Assembly: GCF_021533835.1 (NCBI RefSeq)
Contig: NZ_JAKFYQ010000001.1
Span: forward strand, 1,708,079 to 1,772,078
Reading direction: 5' to 3'
DNA: 64,000 nucleotides
Source: Synechococcus sp. Nb3U1
Lineage (GTDB): Bacteria > Cyanobacteriota > Cyanobacteriia > Thermostichales > Thermostichaceae
This document shows, piece by piece, positions 46,022 through 55,221 of the stretch (positions are counted from its first letter, which is position 1; each line of letters opens with the position of its first letter). A model generated the notes under the pieces. The model was given only the letters and a program-made list of their open reading frames with translations. It had not been told where the DNA came from and did not search any database. Made by a program: the position numbers and the translations under genes.

Positions 46022-46460
46022 AACCTTGGGGATCCAAGTTCATAGCCTGCCAAAAAGCCGGGGACGGTTGGTGCAACACAATGTGGTTGCCATCCGGGTC
46101 GGGAAAGTCCACCTCCTGCCCATGAAAGTCCTGTCGAACCGGAGAAGCTGCGATCCGATAGTCTTCTAGCACCGCCTGGATTTCCGACAGGGATCCCTGT
46201 AAATCCTCCACCTGCAAACAGAGGCTCATGGCGCTGGGCCGGGCCACAAAATCCGGATGATGGCTGTGATGGCGCTCCGCGCCGTGCGAGGCACGATAGA
46301 GGCCCAACCGCAATCCCAACAGTCGAAACTCCACGTACACCGGCTCCCCATCGGTTGGGATTTGTGCTTGCGCAGGGATCCCCAGCAAAGACTGATAGAA
46401 GTGCTGCAAGCGGGGCAAATCGGGGGTGGCCAGGCTGATCAAAACCGCAGGGATCCGCAT
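46020..46460 (-). CDS. VOC (glyoxalase/bleomycin-resistance) family protein
   Basis: This is a small protein of the vicinal oxygen chelate fold, 146 residues from the ATG at 46460; an in-frame TTG two codons earlier is possible. Both beta-alpha-beta units are visible: LISLATPDLPRLQHFYQSLL and SLCLQVEDLQGSLSEIQAVL. The ending VDFPDPDGNHIVLHQ is the usual metal-ligand strand. A histidine-rich loop (GAERHHSHHPDFVARP) is unusual and may bind metal. The substrate is unknown. The stop codon is inside solo element B. Confidence 0.8.
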   Translation of the reverse strand: MRIPAVLISLATPDLPRLQHFYQSLLGIPAQAQIPTDGEPVYVEFRLLGLRLGLYRASHGAERHHSHHPDFVARPSAMSLCLQVEDLQGSLSEIQAVLEDYRIAASPVRQDFHGQEVDFPDPDGNHIVLHQPSPAFWQAMNLDPQG

Positions 46461-46888
46461 CGCCAAGAGGAAATCAGTGCCCCGATCCTAGCCCCAATAG
46501 CTCGGGCTCGTGTGACCTTAATCCGGTGGCTACTGTTCGGCGCAAATCAATATGTATTGGATACTTATTGGAATGTATTGGAAATGCCTCTCAATACTGT
46601 TGCAGTCTTGTTACACACAGCTTGCCTTTGCCCCAAGACCGATGTAGACTGCGAGAACTAAGCTCTAAAAGCCGATAGATTTACCGTAGAATAGAGGCTC
46701 AAGTACGAATGCTTATATCCGCCCGGATCCCTGCTGCTCAGCCATCTCATTGGGTCTCATCTCGGCCTGCTGCCGCTTTGGCTCCCCGGTCTCTCTACGG
46801 GATCCCTGGATTGCGACAGCAGCTTTCCTTTCGGTCTTTGCTCTGTTGTTTGTTGGTTTGTCTGTAATACGTTTGCGAGGTTGATCTG
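46461..46888. other. divergent intergenic region with phased ATTGGA repeats
   Basis: This gap of 428 bases lies between the VOC gene and the exported rhodanese. Three copies of ATTGGA start at 46556, 46567 and 46577, spaced 11 and 10 bases, so they face the same side of the helix. They lie within an AT-rich stretch about 96 bases upstream of the VOC gene. GGATCC copies occur at 46726 and 46800. No accepted ORF or RNA gene is seen. Confidence 0.4.
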
Positions 46889-47875
46889 ATGTTTCCTTTA
46901 GTGCTGCGCACCGCTACGGGATCGGTGCGCTCCTGGGTGACCCGTCACCTGCGCCAGCTTCAGGTGGTGCTCCTGGTTTTGCCTGTAGCTGTGCTGGGTC
47001 TTTCTTTAATTCATGCGCCTTCTCAGCCGGCCAAAGCTGCCAGCGGGGCAGGGATCCAGTTTGTCTCCACCGACTGGGCCAGTGCTCATGCGGATGACGC
47101 CAACCTACGAATTTTGGATGTACGCATTGCGCCTTTCGCCTACTTTAGCGGCCATATTCCTGGCGCAGTTCACATTCCCGACAACGCTTTCCGGGGCCCC
47201 AATGGCAAGCTGCCGGTGCAGTACTGGCCCAATGACAAACTGCAAAGCCTTTTCCAACAGGTGGGGGTAACCGACGACAGCCAGGTGTTGATCTACTCCG
47301 ATGGCAACGATGTCTTGGGGGCAACGATGGTGGCTTACCTGCTGGAGCGTGCCGGACATCCGGGGGCGGCGGTGTTGAATGGCGGCTTTAAGGGCTATCA
47401 AGCGGCAGGCTTGCCCGTGACCAAGGAATTCCCGGCTTACGAACCGGGACGCTTTACTCTTAAAGATGATCCCTCTGTGCGGGTGAGCCTGGAAGAGGTG
47501 AAGGAGTTAATCGGCAAAGAGGGCGTTACCTTCGTGGATCCCCGTCCGGCGGATCTGTTCGCGGGGGAAGTAGATATTTGGGCTCGCAACGGCCACATTC
47601 CTGGCGCCAAAAACATTCCCTGGCCCACCTTCACCATCGGCGAAGAGAACTTTCACCAGCTCAAGCCCCTAACAGAAATTCAAGCCCTTTTGGATGAACG
47701 GGGCGTGAAAAAAGACGATCAAATCATCGTCACCTGCTCCACCGGACGGGAAGCGACCTTGCAATATGCAGTGCTGAAACATCAGCTTGGCTACCCGAAT
47801 GTGCGGGTTTACGAGGGATCCTGGACGGAGTATCAACAGTCCGGCTTGCCTGTGGAGACAGGGCCAGGTGCCTAA
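46889..47875 (+). CDS. exported tandem rhodanese sulfurtransferase
   Basis: This encodes 328 residues with an N-terminal signal or anchor (LQVVLLVLPVAVLGLSLIHA), so it acts outside the cytoplasmic membrane. Two rhodanese domains follow. The first (FVSTDWASAHADDANLRILD) has YSDGNDVLG where a catalytic cysteine would be, so it is inactive. The second has CSTGREAT with Cys283, the sulfur-carrying residue. Such proteins transfer sulfane sulfur from thiosulfate or 3-mercaptopyruvate. A GAGG site precedes the ATG. A small exported protein and a YeeE/YedE transporter follow on the same strand. Confidence 0.88.
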   Translation: MFPLVLRTATGSVRSWVTRHLRQLQVVLLVLPVAVLGLSLIHAPSQPAKAASGAGIQFVSTDWASAHADDANLRILDVRIAPFAYFSGHIPGAVHIPDNAFRGPNGKLPVQYWPNDKLQSLFQQVGVTDDSQVLIYSDGNDVLGATMVAYLLERAGHPGAAVLNGGFKGYQAAGLPVTKEFPAYEPGRFTLKDDPSVRVSLEEVKELIGKEGVTFVDPRPADLFAGEVDIWARNGHIPGAKNIPWPTFTIGEENFHQLKPLTEIQALLDERGVKKDDQIIVTCSTGREATLQYAVLKHQLGYPNVRVYEGSWTEYQQSGLPVETGPGA

Positions 47876-48041
47876 GGTGCTCGAATAGCCCATGCAAACT
47901 CCGTACCAAACGGATTGAGCCGAACAAGTGATCTAAACAGATCTAAACAAATGAATGATCTAAACTGAACCGGAATCGAGCAGCCAGGCTGGAGGGATCC
48001 CTTCCACCTGGCTTTGGTTCAGTGCTTTCTGAGGATGAAGG

Positions 48042-48407
48042 ATGAGGAAACCAGTGGCGATGCGTTCTGATGCCCGCCCCAGGGTTGAGACCCCCACCCT
48101 GGTGGGAAGGGCGGCCCGTGGAGCAGGGATGTGGGCAGCCCTGTTGCTGGCGGTGTTGGCCTTGAGTTGGGGGATCCCGGCCCAGGCCAGTTGTAGCTAC
48201 ATACCCGACTACAGCACTCAAGAGTATCGCCCTATCCCTACCGTCACACCCACCCCCAGCGACCTGGATCCCAGCCCGGATGGTTCCTCCATCTCGGAAG
48301 ATCAAGTCTCAGAAAGTCAAGCCTCAGAAAGCGAGGACTCCGTCCCGCTGACGCGATCGGAGCAGGGCAATTGGCTACAGCGACTTTGGCGCAACCTATT
48401 CGGCTAA
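48042..48407 (+). CDS. small exported protein between rhodanese and YeeE genes
   Basis: This encodes 121 residues. A signal peptide (MWAALLLAVLALSWGIPAQA) follows a basic N-region of 29 residues. The mature part starts SCSYIPDYST, is rich in serine, proline and glutamate, and ends in NWLQRLWRNLFG, an amphipathic tail. One cysteine in the mature N-terminus might carry sulfur or form a disulfide, but this is guesswork. A GGATGAAGG site lies upstream. No family is recognised. Its place between two sulfur genes suggests a shared role. Confidence 0.55.
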   Translation: MRKPVAMRSDARPRVETPTLVGRAARGAGMWAALLLAVLALSWGIPAQASCSYIPDYSTQEYRPIPTVTPTPSDLDPSPDGSSISEDQVSESQASESEDSVPLTRSEQGNWLQRLWRNLFG

Positions 48408-48509
48408 CCCGGCTTTGGGTTTCTCAGCCTCTTCTCAGGGGTATCCGGCAAGCTAGAGCCAGTTGTGTCTCTTCATCCTGTACCTTCCTTTTGCATCAAG
48501 TTAGCAACC

Positions 48510-49721
48510 ATGGTTTCTCTACAACTGGGATCCTCAGAAGGCTCTTTTCAGCAACCCCGGCCTCAGCGACGCGGCATCATGCTGTTGCTGGGGGTGATGG
48601 TGGCTTTGAGTTTGGGCTTAGCCTCCTTTTACACTTGGCGACAGGGAAGCCTCTTTGCGATTGGCTGCCTGTTTGGCCTGACGCTTTATCACGCCAGTTT
48701 TGGCTTTGCCTCCTCCTATCGCAAATGGATCGTCCGAGGAGACGTGAATGGGGTGCTGGCCCAACTGTTGATGTTGGCTGTGGCCACAGTGTTATTCGCC
48801 CCCTTTTTGCTGACCCGATCCGCCCAGGGGGCCGTGGCTCCGGTGGGGTTGCAGGGGGTTGTTGGGGCTTTCCTGTTCGGTATTGGCATGCAGTTGGGCA
48901 GTGGCTGCGCCTGTGGCACCCTCTACACGATTGGGGCCGGCAGCAGCATGATGCTCTTTACCCTGATTAGCTTTTGTCTGGGCTCTTTTTGGGCTTCTTT
49001 AGTGGATAGCTGGTGGAGCGGTTGGCCGCGGTTACAACCCCACTCATTTTTGGGCGATTGGGGCCTGCTGGGGTTGCTGAGTCAACTGCTGCTGTTGGGA
49101 GGACTGGCCTGGGCCATTAGACAGTGGGGCCGACAAGCCGTACCTGAACCCGAGAGGGCATCCCTGCCGGAAGCGCAGTTTGGAGCAGAACCTCGCCCAC
49201 CCCGGTGGCAACAGTGGGTGTTCGGCCCCTGGTCATTGGCAGCGGGGGGAGTGGTGCTGGCGGTGTTGAATACCCTCACCCTCTGGATTGCCGGGCGGCC
49301 CTGGGGAGTGACCTGGGGCTTCACCCTCTGGACGGCGAAATTGGCCCAGGTGTTGGGCTGGGATCCCAGTTCAACCCCCTTCTGGAGTCAGGGGTTTCCA
49401 GCTGAGGCCCTGCAACAAAACCTGTTTGCTGATATCACCTCTGTCATGAATCTAGGCATCATCCTCGGCTCCGCTTTGGCAGCCACGCTGGCGGGACGGA
49501 TGGGGGTGCGTAAACCTCCCTCCCGCTTGGGGGTGATCGGCGCTTTGTTGGGCGGGATCCTGATGGGCTTTGGGGCTCGGATGGCCTTTGGCTGCAACGT
49601 TGGGGCCTACTTTAGCGGCATTGCTTCCACCAGTTGGCACGGCTGGTTGTGGATTGGCTTTGCCCTGTTGGGAACCTTGCTCGGGATCCGGCTGCGACCC
49701 TGGTTCCGCTTGCCCAGTTAA
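48510..49721 (+). CDS. YeeE/YedE (TsuA-type) sulfur transporter
   Basis: This membrane protein of 403 residues has about nine or ten hydrophobic segments. The two conserved cysteine sites of the family are clear: GMQLGSGCACGTLYTIG and FGARMAFGCNVGAYFSGI. In the characterised member TsuA these cysteines pass thiosulfate through the membrane. Thiosulfate is therefore the likely cargo here, though other small sulfur compounds are possible. The start at 48510 is chosen over 48465, which would add a non-hydrophobic leader. The exported rhodanese lies 600 bases upstream. Confidence 0.85.
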   Translation: MVSLQLGSSEGSFQQPRPQRRGIMLLLGVMVALSLGLASFYTWRQGSLFAIGCLFGLTLYHASFGFASSYRKWIVRGDVNGVLAQLLMLAVATVLFAPFLLTRSAQGAVAPVGLQGVVGAFLFGIGMQLGSGCACGTLYTIGAGSSMMLFTLISFCLGSFWASLVDSWWSGWPRLQPHSFLGDWGLLGLLSQLLLLGGLAWAIRQWGRQAVPEPERASLPEAQFGAEPRPPRWQQWVFGPWSLAAGGVVLAVLNTLTLWIAGRPWGVTWGFTLWTAKLAQVLGWDPSSTPFWSQGFPAEALQQNLFADITSVMNLGIILGSALAATLAGRMGVRKPPSRLGVIGALLGGILMGFGARMAFGCNVGAYFSGIASTSWHGWLWIGFALLGTLLGIRLRPWFRLPS

Positions 49722-49776
49722 CCTTGGATTGACGCAGACATGAATGCAGACGAGGGGAGGATATCTCTAGACCTCT

Positions 49777-50487
49777 TTAGCTCGGCATAGCCACCGGTTC
49801 TGGCAGCGAAACCCGCAGGGCACTGAGAAAGTCTTCACTACTGCATACCCAGCCGAAAAACTTTTCGATATTGGTCAAGGCCGTCTCTTTGAGAAGGGAT
49901 GGCCCCACTTGCGTGGTGGCATCCGACAACAGCAAGCAGAAGTACTCGCGGTGGAAAGCTTCTCGTAGGGTGGATTCCACACAGACATTGGTGGCGATGC
50001 CCGTAAAGATAAGGTTGCGGATCTGCCGTTGCCGCAGCAACATATCGAAGTCGGTGCCCGCAAAGGCGCTATAGCGGGTTTTCTGGAGAATGATATCCCC
50101 AGGTTGAGGTCTTAATGCCTCGACAAAATCGTAATCCCAGGTGCCCTTGATCAATAATTTTCCCGATAGCTCAGAGTTCTGACGCATCAGCCTTAGGGCG
50201 TTGGATTTGTACCAATTGGGGGATCCCGGCCCTCCTGCTTCCCGAAGTTGGGGATCCCAGCCATTTTGGGTAAAGAAGATCGGTAGATTCAGGGGGCGAA
50301 CGGCTTCGAGCACGCGAGCGATGACCTGAATAACCGCCGGAGCTTCGCTGAGGTCGCTACCCAAAATATCCACATAGCCGCCCCTACTGGCGTAAGCATT
50401 TTGCATGTCCACCACAATCAAGGCGGTTTCTTCTAGATCGAAGGTGACGGGATCCGGTCGGCTAGGGATCACAATCGGGATGGGCAT
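49777..50487 (-). CDS. rutB: RutB-like ureidoacrylate amidohydrolase
   Basis: This isochorismatase-fold hydrolase has 236 residues from the ATG at 50487 (GGAGC upstream). It closely matches RutB, the second enzyme of the Rut pathway for pyrimidine ring opening: ALIVVDMQNAYASRGGYVDI, FFTQNGWDPQLREAGGPGSP, KGTWDYDFVEAL and LIFTGIATNVCVESTLREAF, the last containing the nucleophilic cysteine. It hydrolyses ureidoacrylate peracid to amino acrylate. It begins 37 bases after rutC on the same strand. RutA, D, E and F are not in the window. Confidence 0.88.
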   Translation of the reverse strand: MPIPIVIPSRPDPVTFDLEETALIVVDMQNAYASRGGYVDILGSDLSEAPAVIQVIARVLEAVRPLNLPIFFTQNGWDPQLREAGGPGSPNWYKSNALRLMRQNSELSGKLLIKGTWDYDFVEALRPQPGDIILQKTRYSAFAGTDFDMLLRQRQIRNLIFTGIATNVCVESTLREAFHREYFCLLLSDATTQVGPSLLKETALTNIEKFFGWVCSSEDFLSALRVSLPEPVAMPS

Positions 50488-50524
50488 AGTAAAGCTCCAA
50501 CTGGGCTCAACAATCAAGCGCCGA

Positions 50525-50905
50525 TCAAGCCTCGATATGGGCAACAGCAGCAATTTCCACCAGCAGATCGGAGCGCACCAGGTCTGCTTTCACGACAAAT
50601 CGGGCCGGCAATACCCCTGGGAAATACTCTTTGTAGACGGCGTTCATGCCGGGGTAGTTCGCGTAGTCGGTCAAGAAAATATTACAGAAAGCGATGTCCT
50701 CCATCGTTCCCCCTGCTTCTGTGACCACACTCTTGATCAGCTCCATCACCAGGCGAGTCTGGGCGGTGATATCGGATCCCACGGTTTTGCCCTCCGGATC
50801 CAGGGCCAAGGTGCCGGAGATGTAGAGGGTATTGCCTACCTTGACCCCCGGAGAATAGGGAGCAATGGCCGGATATCCGGCAGGAGCAATGGCAACCTTA
50901 GGCAT
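50525..50905 (-). CDS. rutC: RutC-like RidA family protein
   Basis: This is a member of the RidA/YjgF/RutC family, with 126 residues from the ATG at 50905. GNTLYISGTLALDPEGKTVG, AGGTMEDIAFCNIFLTDYAN and PARFVVKADLV match RutC better than ordinary RidA. RutC hydrolyses reactive aminoacrylate in pyrimidine breakdown, and RidA deaminates related imines. Adjacency to rutB supports the Rut role. Divergent from mreB across a 221-base gap. Confidence 0.85.
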   Translation of the reverse strand: MPKVAIAPAGYPAIAPYSPGVKVGNTLYISGTLALDPEGKTVGSDITAQTRLVMELIKSVVTEAGGTMEDIAFCNIFLTDYANYPGMNAVYKEYFPGVLPARFVVKADLVRSDLLVEIAAVAHIEA

Positions 50906-51126
50906 AGGGGATCCCGAATCACAACAGGATCGCACTTTAGCGGGGCTTGGCATCTTCTACCGTTGGCTGGGATACAACTGCTATCGATTTCGGGTGATCC
51001 GTTTCTCGCCGCAGATTCGGCAACTGGGTGGGGCGATTTCGCTCTCGGTGTTGGACTATAGTAGGTACCAAGACTTACCGCTTCTTCACCAAACAACTTC
51101 ACAAACAAAGATTGGAGTGACAGACT

Positions 51127-52155
51127 GTGGGGCTATTCAGCCGATTCTCCCGTGACATGGGCATCGATTTGGGCACGGCCAACACGCTGGTCTATGTGGC
51201 TGGCCGGGGTATTGTCCTACAGGAGCCCTCCGTGGTGGCCATCGATCAGAACACCAAGCAACCCCTTGCTGTGGGGGAAGATGCCAAGAAGATGTTGGGT
51301 CGTACCCCCGGCAACATTGTGGCGGTTCGTCCCTTGCGGGATGGGGTGATTGCCGACTTTGACACGGCTGAGATGATGCTGAAACACTTCATCCACCGCG
51401 TTCACGAGGGCCGGTATTTAATCGCCCCGCGCATCGTCATCGGCATCCCGAGTGGGGTGACCGGGGTGGAACGACGGGCTGTGATGGAGGCCGCTCTGCA
51501 AGCGGGATCCCGGGAAGTGTATTTGGTGGATGAGCCTGTGGCGGCGGCCATTGGGGCGGGACTACCCGTGCAAGAGGCTACCGGCAATATGATCATCGAT
51601 ATCGGTGGGGGTACCACCGAGGTGGCCGTCCTCAGTTTGCAGGGTATTGTGCTAAGCGAGTCAGTGCGGGTGGCCGGAGATGAGCTGAGTGAGGCCATTG
51701 CTCAGTACATGAAAAAAGTTCATAACCTCACGATCGGGGAGCGCACCGCTGAGGAGATCAAAATTCAAATCGGTTCCGCCTACCCGATTCAAGAAGAGCT
51801 GACCATGGAAGTGCGGGGGTTGCATCTCCTCTCGGGCTTGCCCCGTACTGTTACGGTGAAAAGCACCGAAATTCGTGAGAGTATGGCGGAGCCCCTCTCG
51901 GTGATCGTGGAGGCCATCAAGCGGACCCTGGAGCGTACCCCGCCAGAATTGGCGGCAGATATCATCGATCGGGGCATTATGCTGGCAGGGGGAGGGGCGT
52001 TGCTCAAGGGCCTGGATGCGCTGATCAGCCATGAAACCGGGATTTTGGTGCATATTGCCGCGGATCCCCTCAGTTGTGTGGTGCTGGGTACGGGTCGGGT
52101 ATTGGAGGATTTCAAAACCTTGGGTCGGGTACTGAGCAGCAGCTTCAAAGGTTAG
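51127..52155 (+). CDS. mreB: rod-shape-determining protein MreB
   Basis: This bacterial actin guides side-wall synthesis and rod shape. The 342 residues carry the actin-fold phosphate loops [18 protein letters not shown] and [18 protein letters not shown] and the adenosine motif [18 protein letters not shown]. The N-terminus [12 protein letters not shown] is the usual amphipathic membrane tether. The start is GTG at 51127. It heads mreB-mreC-mreD. Confidence 0.96.
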   Translation: MGLFSRFSRDMGIDLGTANTLVYVAGRGIVLQEPSVVAIDQNTKQPLAVGEDAKKMLGRTPGNIVAVRPLRDGVIADFDTAEMMLKHFIHRVHEGRYLIAPRIVIGIPSGVTGVERRAVMEAALQAGSREVYLVDEPVAAAIGAGLPVQEATGNMIIDIGGGTTEVAVLSLQGIVLSESVRVAGDELSEAIAQYMKKVHNLTIGERTAEEIKIQIGSAYPIQEELTMEVRGLHLLSGLPRTVTVKSTEIRESMAEPLSVIVEAIKRTLERTPPELAADIIDRGIMLAGGGALLKGLDALISHETGILVHIAADPLSCVVLGTGRVLEDFKTLGRVLSSSFKG

Positions 52156-52234
52156 AAGCCGTTGTCTGTCACTTCCCCAAGTTGACGGGGATCCCTGTTT
52201 TGAGTGTGAGTCGAGTGGATCAAAGGGGTATCGC

Positions 52235-52993
52235 TTGAATCGGCTACGCCAGTGGTGGATGCACTATGGCCTGGGGCTGCTTTTGTCTGCCCTGGCGCTG
52301 GGGGTGGCTTTGGGGTTACGCCAAACTCAGGGATCCCTGCTGGTGGAGCTGTACAGTTGGATCACCACCCCGGCCCGCCCGCCCGTAGATCCGGCTGTGG
52401 TGCTCAATCAAGCCGCCACCCGTGAGTTACAGGCTCTGGTTGCCGAGTTGCAGTATCAAAACCGCGAGTTGAAGCAACTGCTGCAATTCACCGAGCAAAT
52501 GCCCCAGGGAGGGATCCCGGCAGCGGTGGTGGGTCGTAGCGCCGATCATTGGTGGCAACAGCTCACCCTTAGTCGCGGCAGCCAGCAGGGTGTCAAAGTG
52601 GGGGATGTGGTGATGGCTCCCGGCGGGTTGATCGGACGGGTTGAGTCGGTCACCCCCAATACCAGCCGGGTGCTGTTGATCAGCGATCCCACCAGCCGCG
52701 TCGGGGTGATGCTGAGTCGCAGCCGTCATATGGGGGTCATGCGCGGCACCGGCACCCAAAACGCCATTCTGGAGTTTTTCGATAAAGATCCCAAAGTAGA
52801 AGTCGGGGATGTGGTCGTCACCTCGGGCCTGAGCAGCTTTTATCCCGCGGGCGTGGTGGTGGGAACCATCCGGGCTGTGAACTTGGATGCCAGCCCTGCC
52901 CCGCAAGCCACTATCGAACTGTCGGCGCCACTGGGCCTCTTGGAATGGGGTCTGATCTACAGCTATGCTCAAGCACCTACCCCTCAACCTTAA
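52235..52993 (+). CDS. mreC: rod-shape-determining protein MreC
   Basis: MreC is the bitopic scaffold joining MreB to the periplasmic wall synthases. The 252 residues have one N-terminal transmembrane helix (GLGLLLSALALGVALGL), a coiled coil (ELQALVAELQYQNRELKQLL) and the beta-rich C-terminal domain (AVVGRSADHWWQQLTLSRGS, GGLIGRVESVTPNTSRVLLI). The TTG start at 52235 has an AAAGGGG site upstream. Its 3' end overlaps mreD by 29 bases. Confidence 0.93.
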   Translation: MNRLRQWWMHYGLGLLLSALALGVALGLRQTQGSLLVELYSWITTPARPPVDPAVVLNQAATRELQALVAELQYQNRELKQLLQFTEQMPQGGIPAAVVGRSADHWWQQLTLSRGSQQGVKVGDVVMAPGGLIGRVESVTPNTSRVLLISDPTSRVGVMLSRSRHMGVMRGTGTQNAILEFFDKDPKVEVGDVVVTSGLSSFYPAGVVVGTIRAVNLDASPAPQATIELSAPLGLLEWGLIYSYAQAPTPQP

Positions 52994-53615
52994 ATATCAC
53001 CTCAATGGGGTGGTAACAGCCTTAACAGGGCTGTTGGCCGTTGTCGCTCCTTGGTGGCGGGGGCCAGGGCTAGAGCTGGCGGGCTTAACCCCTGATTGGC
53101 CTCTGATTTGGGTAGTGTGTTGGAGTGTGCGGCGCAATTCTTGGCAGGGAGCAGTGGCCGGGATCACCCTCGGATTTCTCCAGGATGCCCTCACCAGCCC
53201 TCGCCCTACCCATGCCCTGGGATTGGCGGTAGTCGGGATCCTGACGGCCCGATTGCAAAAACAACGCTACATGCAGGAAGACTTTATCTCCGTTGCTTTG
53301 ATCGTCTTCGGCATGGTGGTGATTGCCGAAACCTTGATGGCGTTGCAATGGATGCTGCTGACCACCTCCGTTTGGCAGGGATCCGATGGCATGAACCTGA
53401 CAGGAATGGAAACCTTTCTGGATGGGTTGTGGAGCCAAATTCAGCCTTCCGGCACCATCAGTGGCGACGGCCCCCGTTCTCTAGAGAGCATTTGGTGGAA
53501 TCACCAACGCAATACCCTGACGTCGGCCATTTTAAGTAGCCTGTGGGCACCAGCTCTTTACCTGCCCCTCAGCCATTGGTGGCAGGCTCAGGAACGGGAG
53601 CCCAGAGAGGTTTGA
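52965..53615 (+). CDS. mreD: rod-shape-determining protein MreD
   Basis: MreD is the polytopic membrane partner of MreC. The 216 residues contain five or six hydrophobic spans, including GVVTALTGLLAVVAPWW and ISVALIVFGMVVIAETLMAL, with the conserved W-x-V-x-R-x-S-W-Q-G-A-x-A-G region (WSVRRNSWQGAVAGITLGFL). The sequence is weakly conserved in general, as is usual for MreD, but gene order makes the assignment firm. The ATG lies within the end of mreC, indicating translational coupling. Confidence 0.88.
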   Translation: MLKHLPLNLKYHLNGVVTALTGLLAVVAPWWRGPGLELAGLTPDWPLIWVVCWSVRRNSWQGAVAGITLGFLQDALTSPRPTHALGLAVVGILTARLQKQRYMQEDFISVALIVFGMVVIAETLMALQWMLLTTSVWQGSDGMNLTGMETFLDGLWSQIQPSGTISGDGPRSLESIWWNHQRNTLTSAILSSLWAPALYLPLSHWWQAQEREPREV

Positions 53616-53668
53616 GCCACACATATCCACACATATCTTCAGTGTCAGGAGAGCCAACCCATCAACCT

Positions 53669-55057
53669 TCAACTTTGCTGGCCACCCAAGATGGCACGAC
53701 AACGAATGTAGGGGCCGCCCGCATCAACCTTGGCCGGTTGTCCTTTGCCACAATGGCCGGATCCCAAATCCCACAAAAAGTCTTGGGAAACCGCATCCAC
53801 AGAGCGCAGCACATCAAAAGCATTGCCCGTAATCGTCACCCCCCGCACCAGTTCCGCCAACTTGCCCTGGCGAATGCGGTAGGCGCGCTCCACCCCAAAC
53901 ATAAACTCGCCCGTGGAGTCCGCCTGACCATTTCTGGCCCCATCCAAAAAGTAACCATCGGCAGTACTTGCGATGATCTCCTCTAAAGCTTGGGATCCCG
54001 GTTGAATGTAGGTGTTACGCATGCGAATCAGAGGTTCATCGGCATATTCCCAAGCACGGGCATTGCCAGTGGGTTCCACTCCAAAGTGAGCCGCGGTTTC
54101 GCGGTTGTGCAGGTAGCTCACCAGGATGCCGTCTTGAATGAGAGTGGTGTTTTGGGTGGGGATCCCTTCGTCATCCACGGGGATGGTGCCCCCGGCTCCC
54201 GGGGCAAATTCGGAATGGCCAGAATCCCGCAAAGTCACCCATTCGCTCGCCACCCGTTGCCCCAGCTTGCCCGCCGCCACAGAGCCGGACAACACAAAAT
54301 CTGCTTCGACCGTGTGGCCAATCGCCTCATGCACCAGCAGCCCGACAATGGAAGGAGACAAAATCACCGTCCCCCAGCCCCCCTCGGCATAACCTGCCGA
54401 CAACAAATCCACCGCAGTGGAAGCAGCTTTTTCCGCCATCCGTAAAGGTTCTTCCCGGAAGAGGCAATCCCACCCCCCCGTCACCCCGATCGACTCCGAG
54501 CCGCTGCTCAGTTGTCCAGAGGCTGCTGCCACCGCCTGAACCCGAAACTCAGGGCGCACCAAGCGAAAGGCAACATCTGCCCCATCGCTAGTGACGATCG
54601 CTTTTTCTTCGTAGATTTCGTTGTAGGTACAACTGGCAGAGCTGATTTGCCTAGAAGCTTGTCGGGTTTGCGCTTCGGTCTCCAGAGCCAGCTGAATCTT
54701 TTCTTCCAGGGGCTTGTTCAACACCTCATCCACACCAGGCTCCGAGAACTCCCCCCGGGCCAGCTGCACTTGGGGCAGGGATCCCAGCTTATGTTTGCGG
54801 TAGCTAGCACTGGCCTGGGCAGCACGACGAGCCTCTTCAATTGCACCCCGGATCGCGGCGGGTGAGGGATCCCCAGTGGAGGCAAACCCCCAGGTTCCAG
54901 CCTCAAGTACCCGCACCCCCACCCCAGAACGGCGGCGGATGGCTGTCCGCTCAATGCGCCCCTTTTCAGCGGTCACACTACGGAATACCTTGCCGTGGTA
55001 CCGGAGTTCCACAAAGCCGGAGTAATCCTGAATGATATCGTGCAGCAGATCTCGCAT
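53669..55057 (-). CDS. tldD: metalloprotease TldD
   Basis: TldD is the catalytic half of the TldD-TldE protease, which processes small peptides and modified precursors. The zinc motif HEAIGH is at residues 243-248 (LVHEAIGHTVEADFVLSGS). The protein has 462 residues and the flanking DDEGIPTQNTTLIQDGIL and GNARAWEYADEPLIRMRNTY are typical. A TldE partner is not in the window; in cyanobacteria the two genes are usually apart. It converges on mreD. Confidence 0.93.
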   Translation of the reverse strand: MRDLLHDIIQDYSGFVELRYHGKVFRSVTAEKGRIERTAIRRRSGVGVRVLEAGTWGFASTGDPSPAAIRGAIEEARRAAQASASYRKHKLGSLPQVQLARGEFSEPGVDEVLNKPLEEKIQLALETEAQTRQASRQISSASCTYNEIYEEKAIVTSDGADVAFRLVRPEFRVQAVAAASGQLSSGSESIGVTGGWDCLFREEPLRMAEKAASTAVDLLSAGYAEGGWGTVILSPSIVGLLVHEAIGHTVEADFVLSGSVAAGKLGQRVASEWVTLRDSGHSEFAPGAGGTIPVDDEGIPTQNTTLIQDGILVSYLHNRETAAHFGVEPTGNARAWEYADEPLIRMRNTYIQPGSQALEEIIASTADGYFLDGARNGQADSTGEFMFGVERAYRIRQGKLAELVRGVTITGNAFDVLRSVDAVSQDFLWDLGSGHCGKGQPAKVDAGGPYIRCRAILGGQQS

Positions 55058-55221
55058 GGCGGGCAGGAAAGGTTGAGGATGTCATCCAGCATAACCTTGC
55101 CGCTCCAGCGCGAGCGCCAGTTACCTCGCATCGGAGGATTCCCATGAGCATTGGCCTATAATCCGTCAGGAACACGAGCATTGTTGTAGAAAACCCGCAG
55201 AAGGGCTAGAGAGGGGATGGG

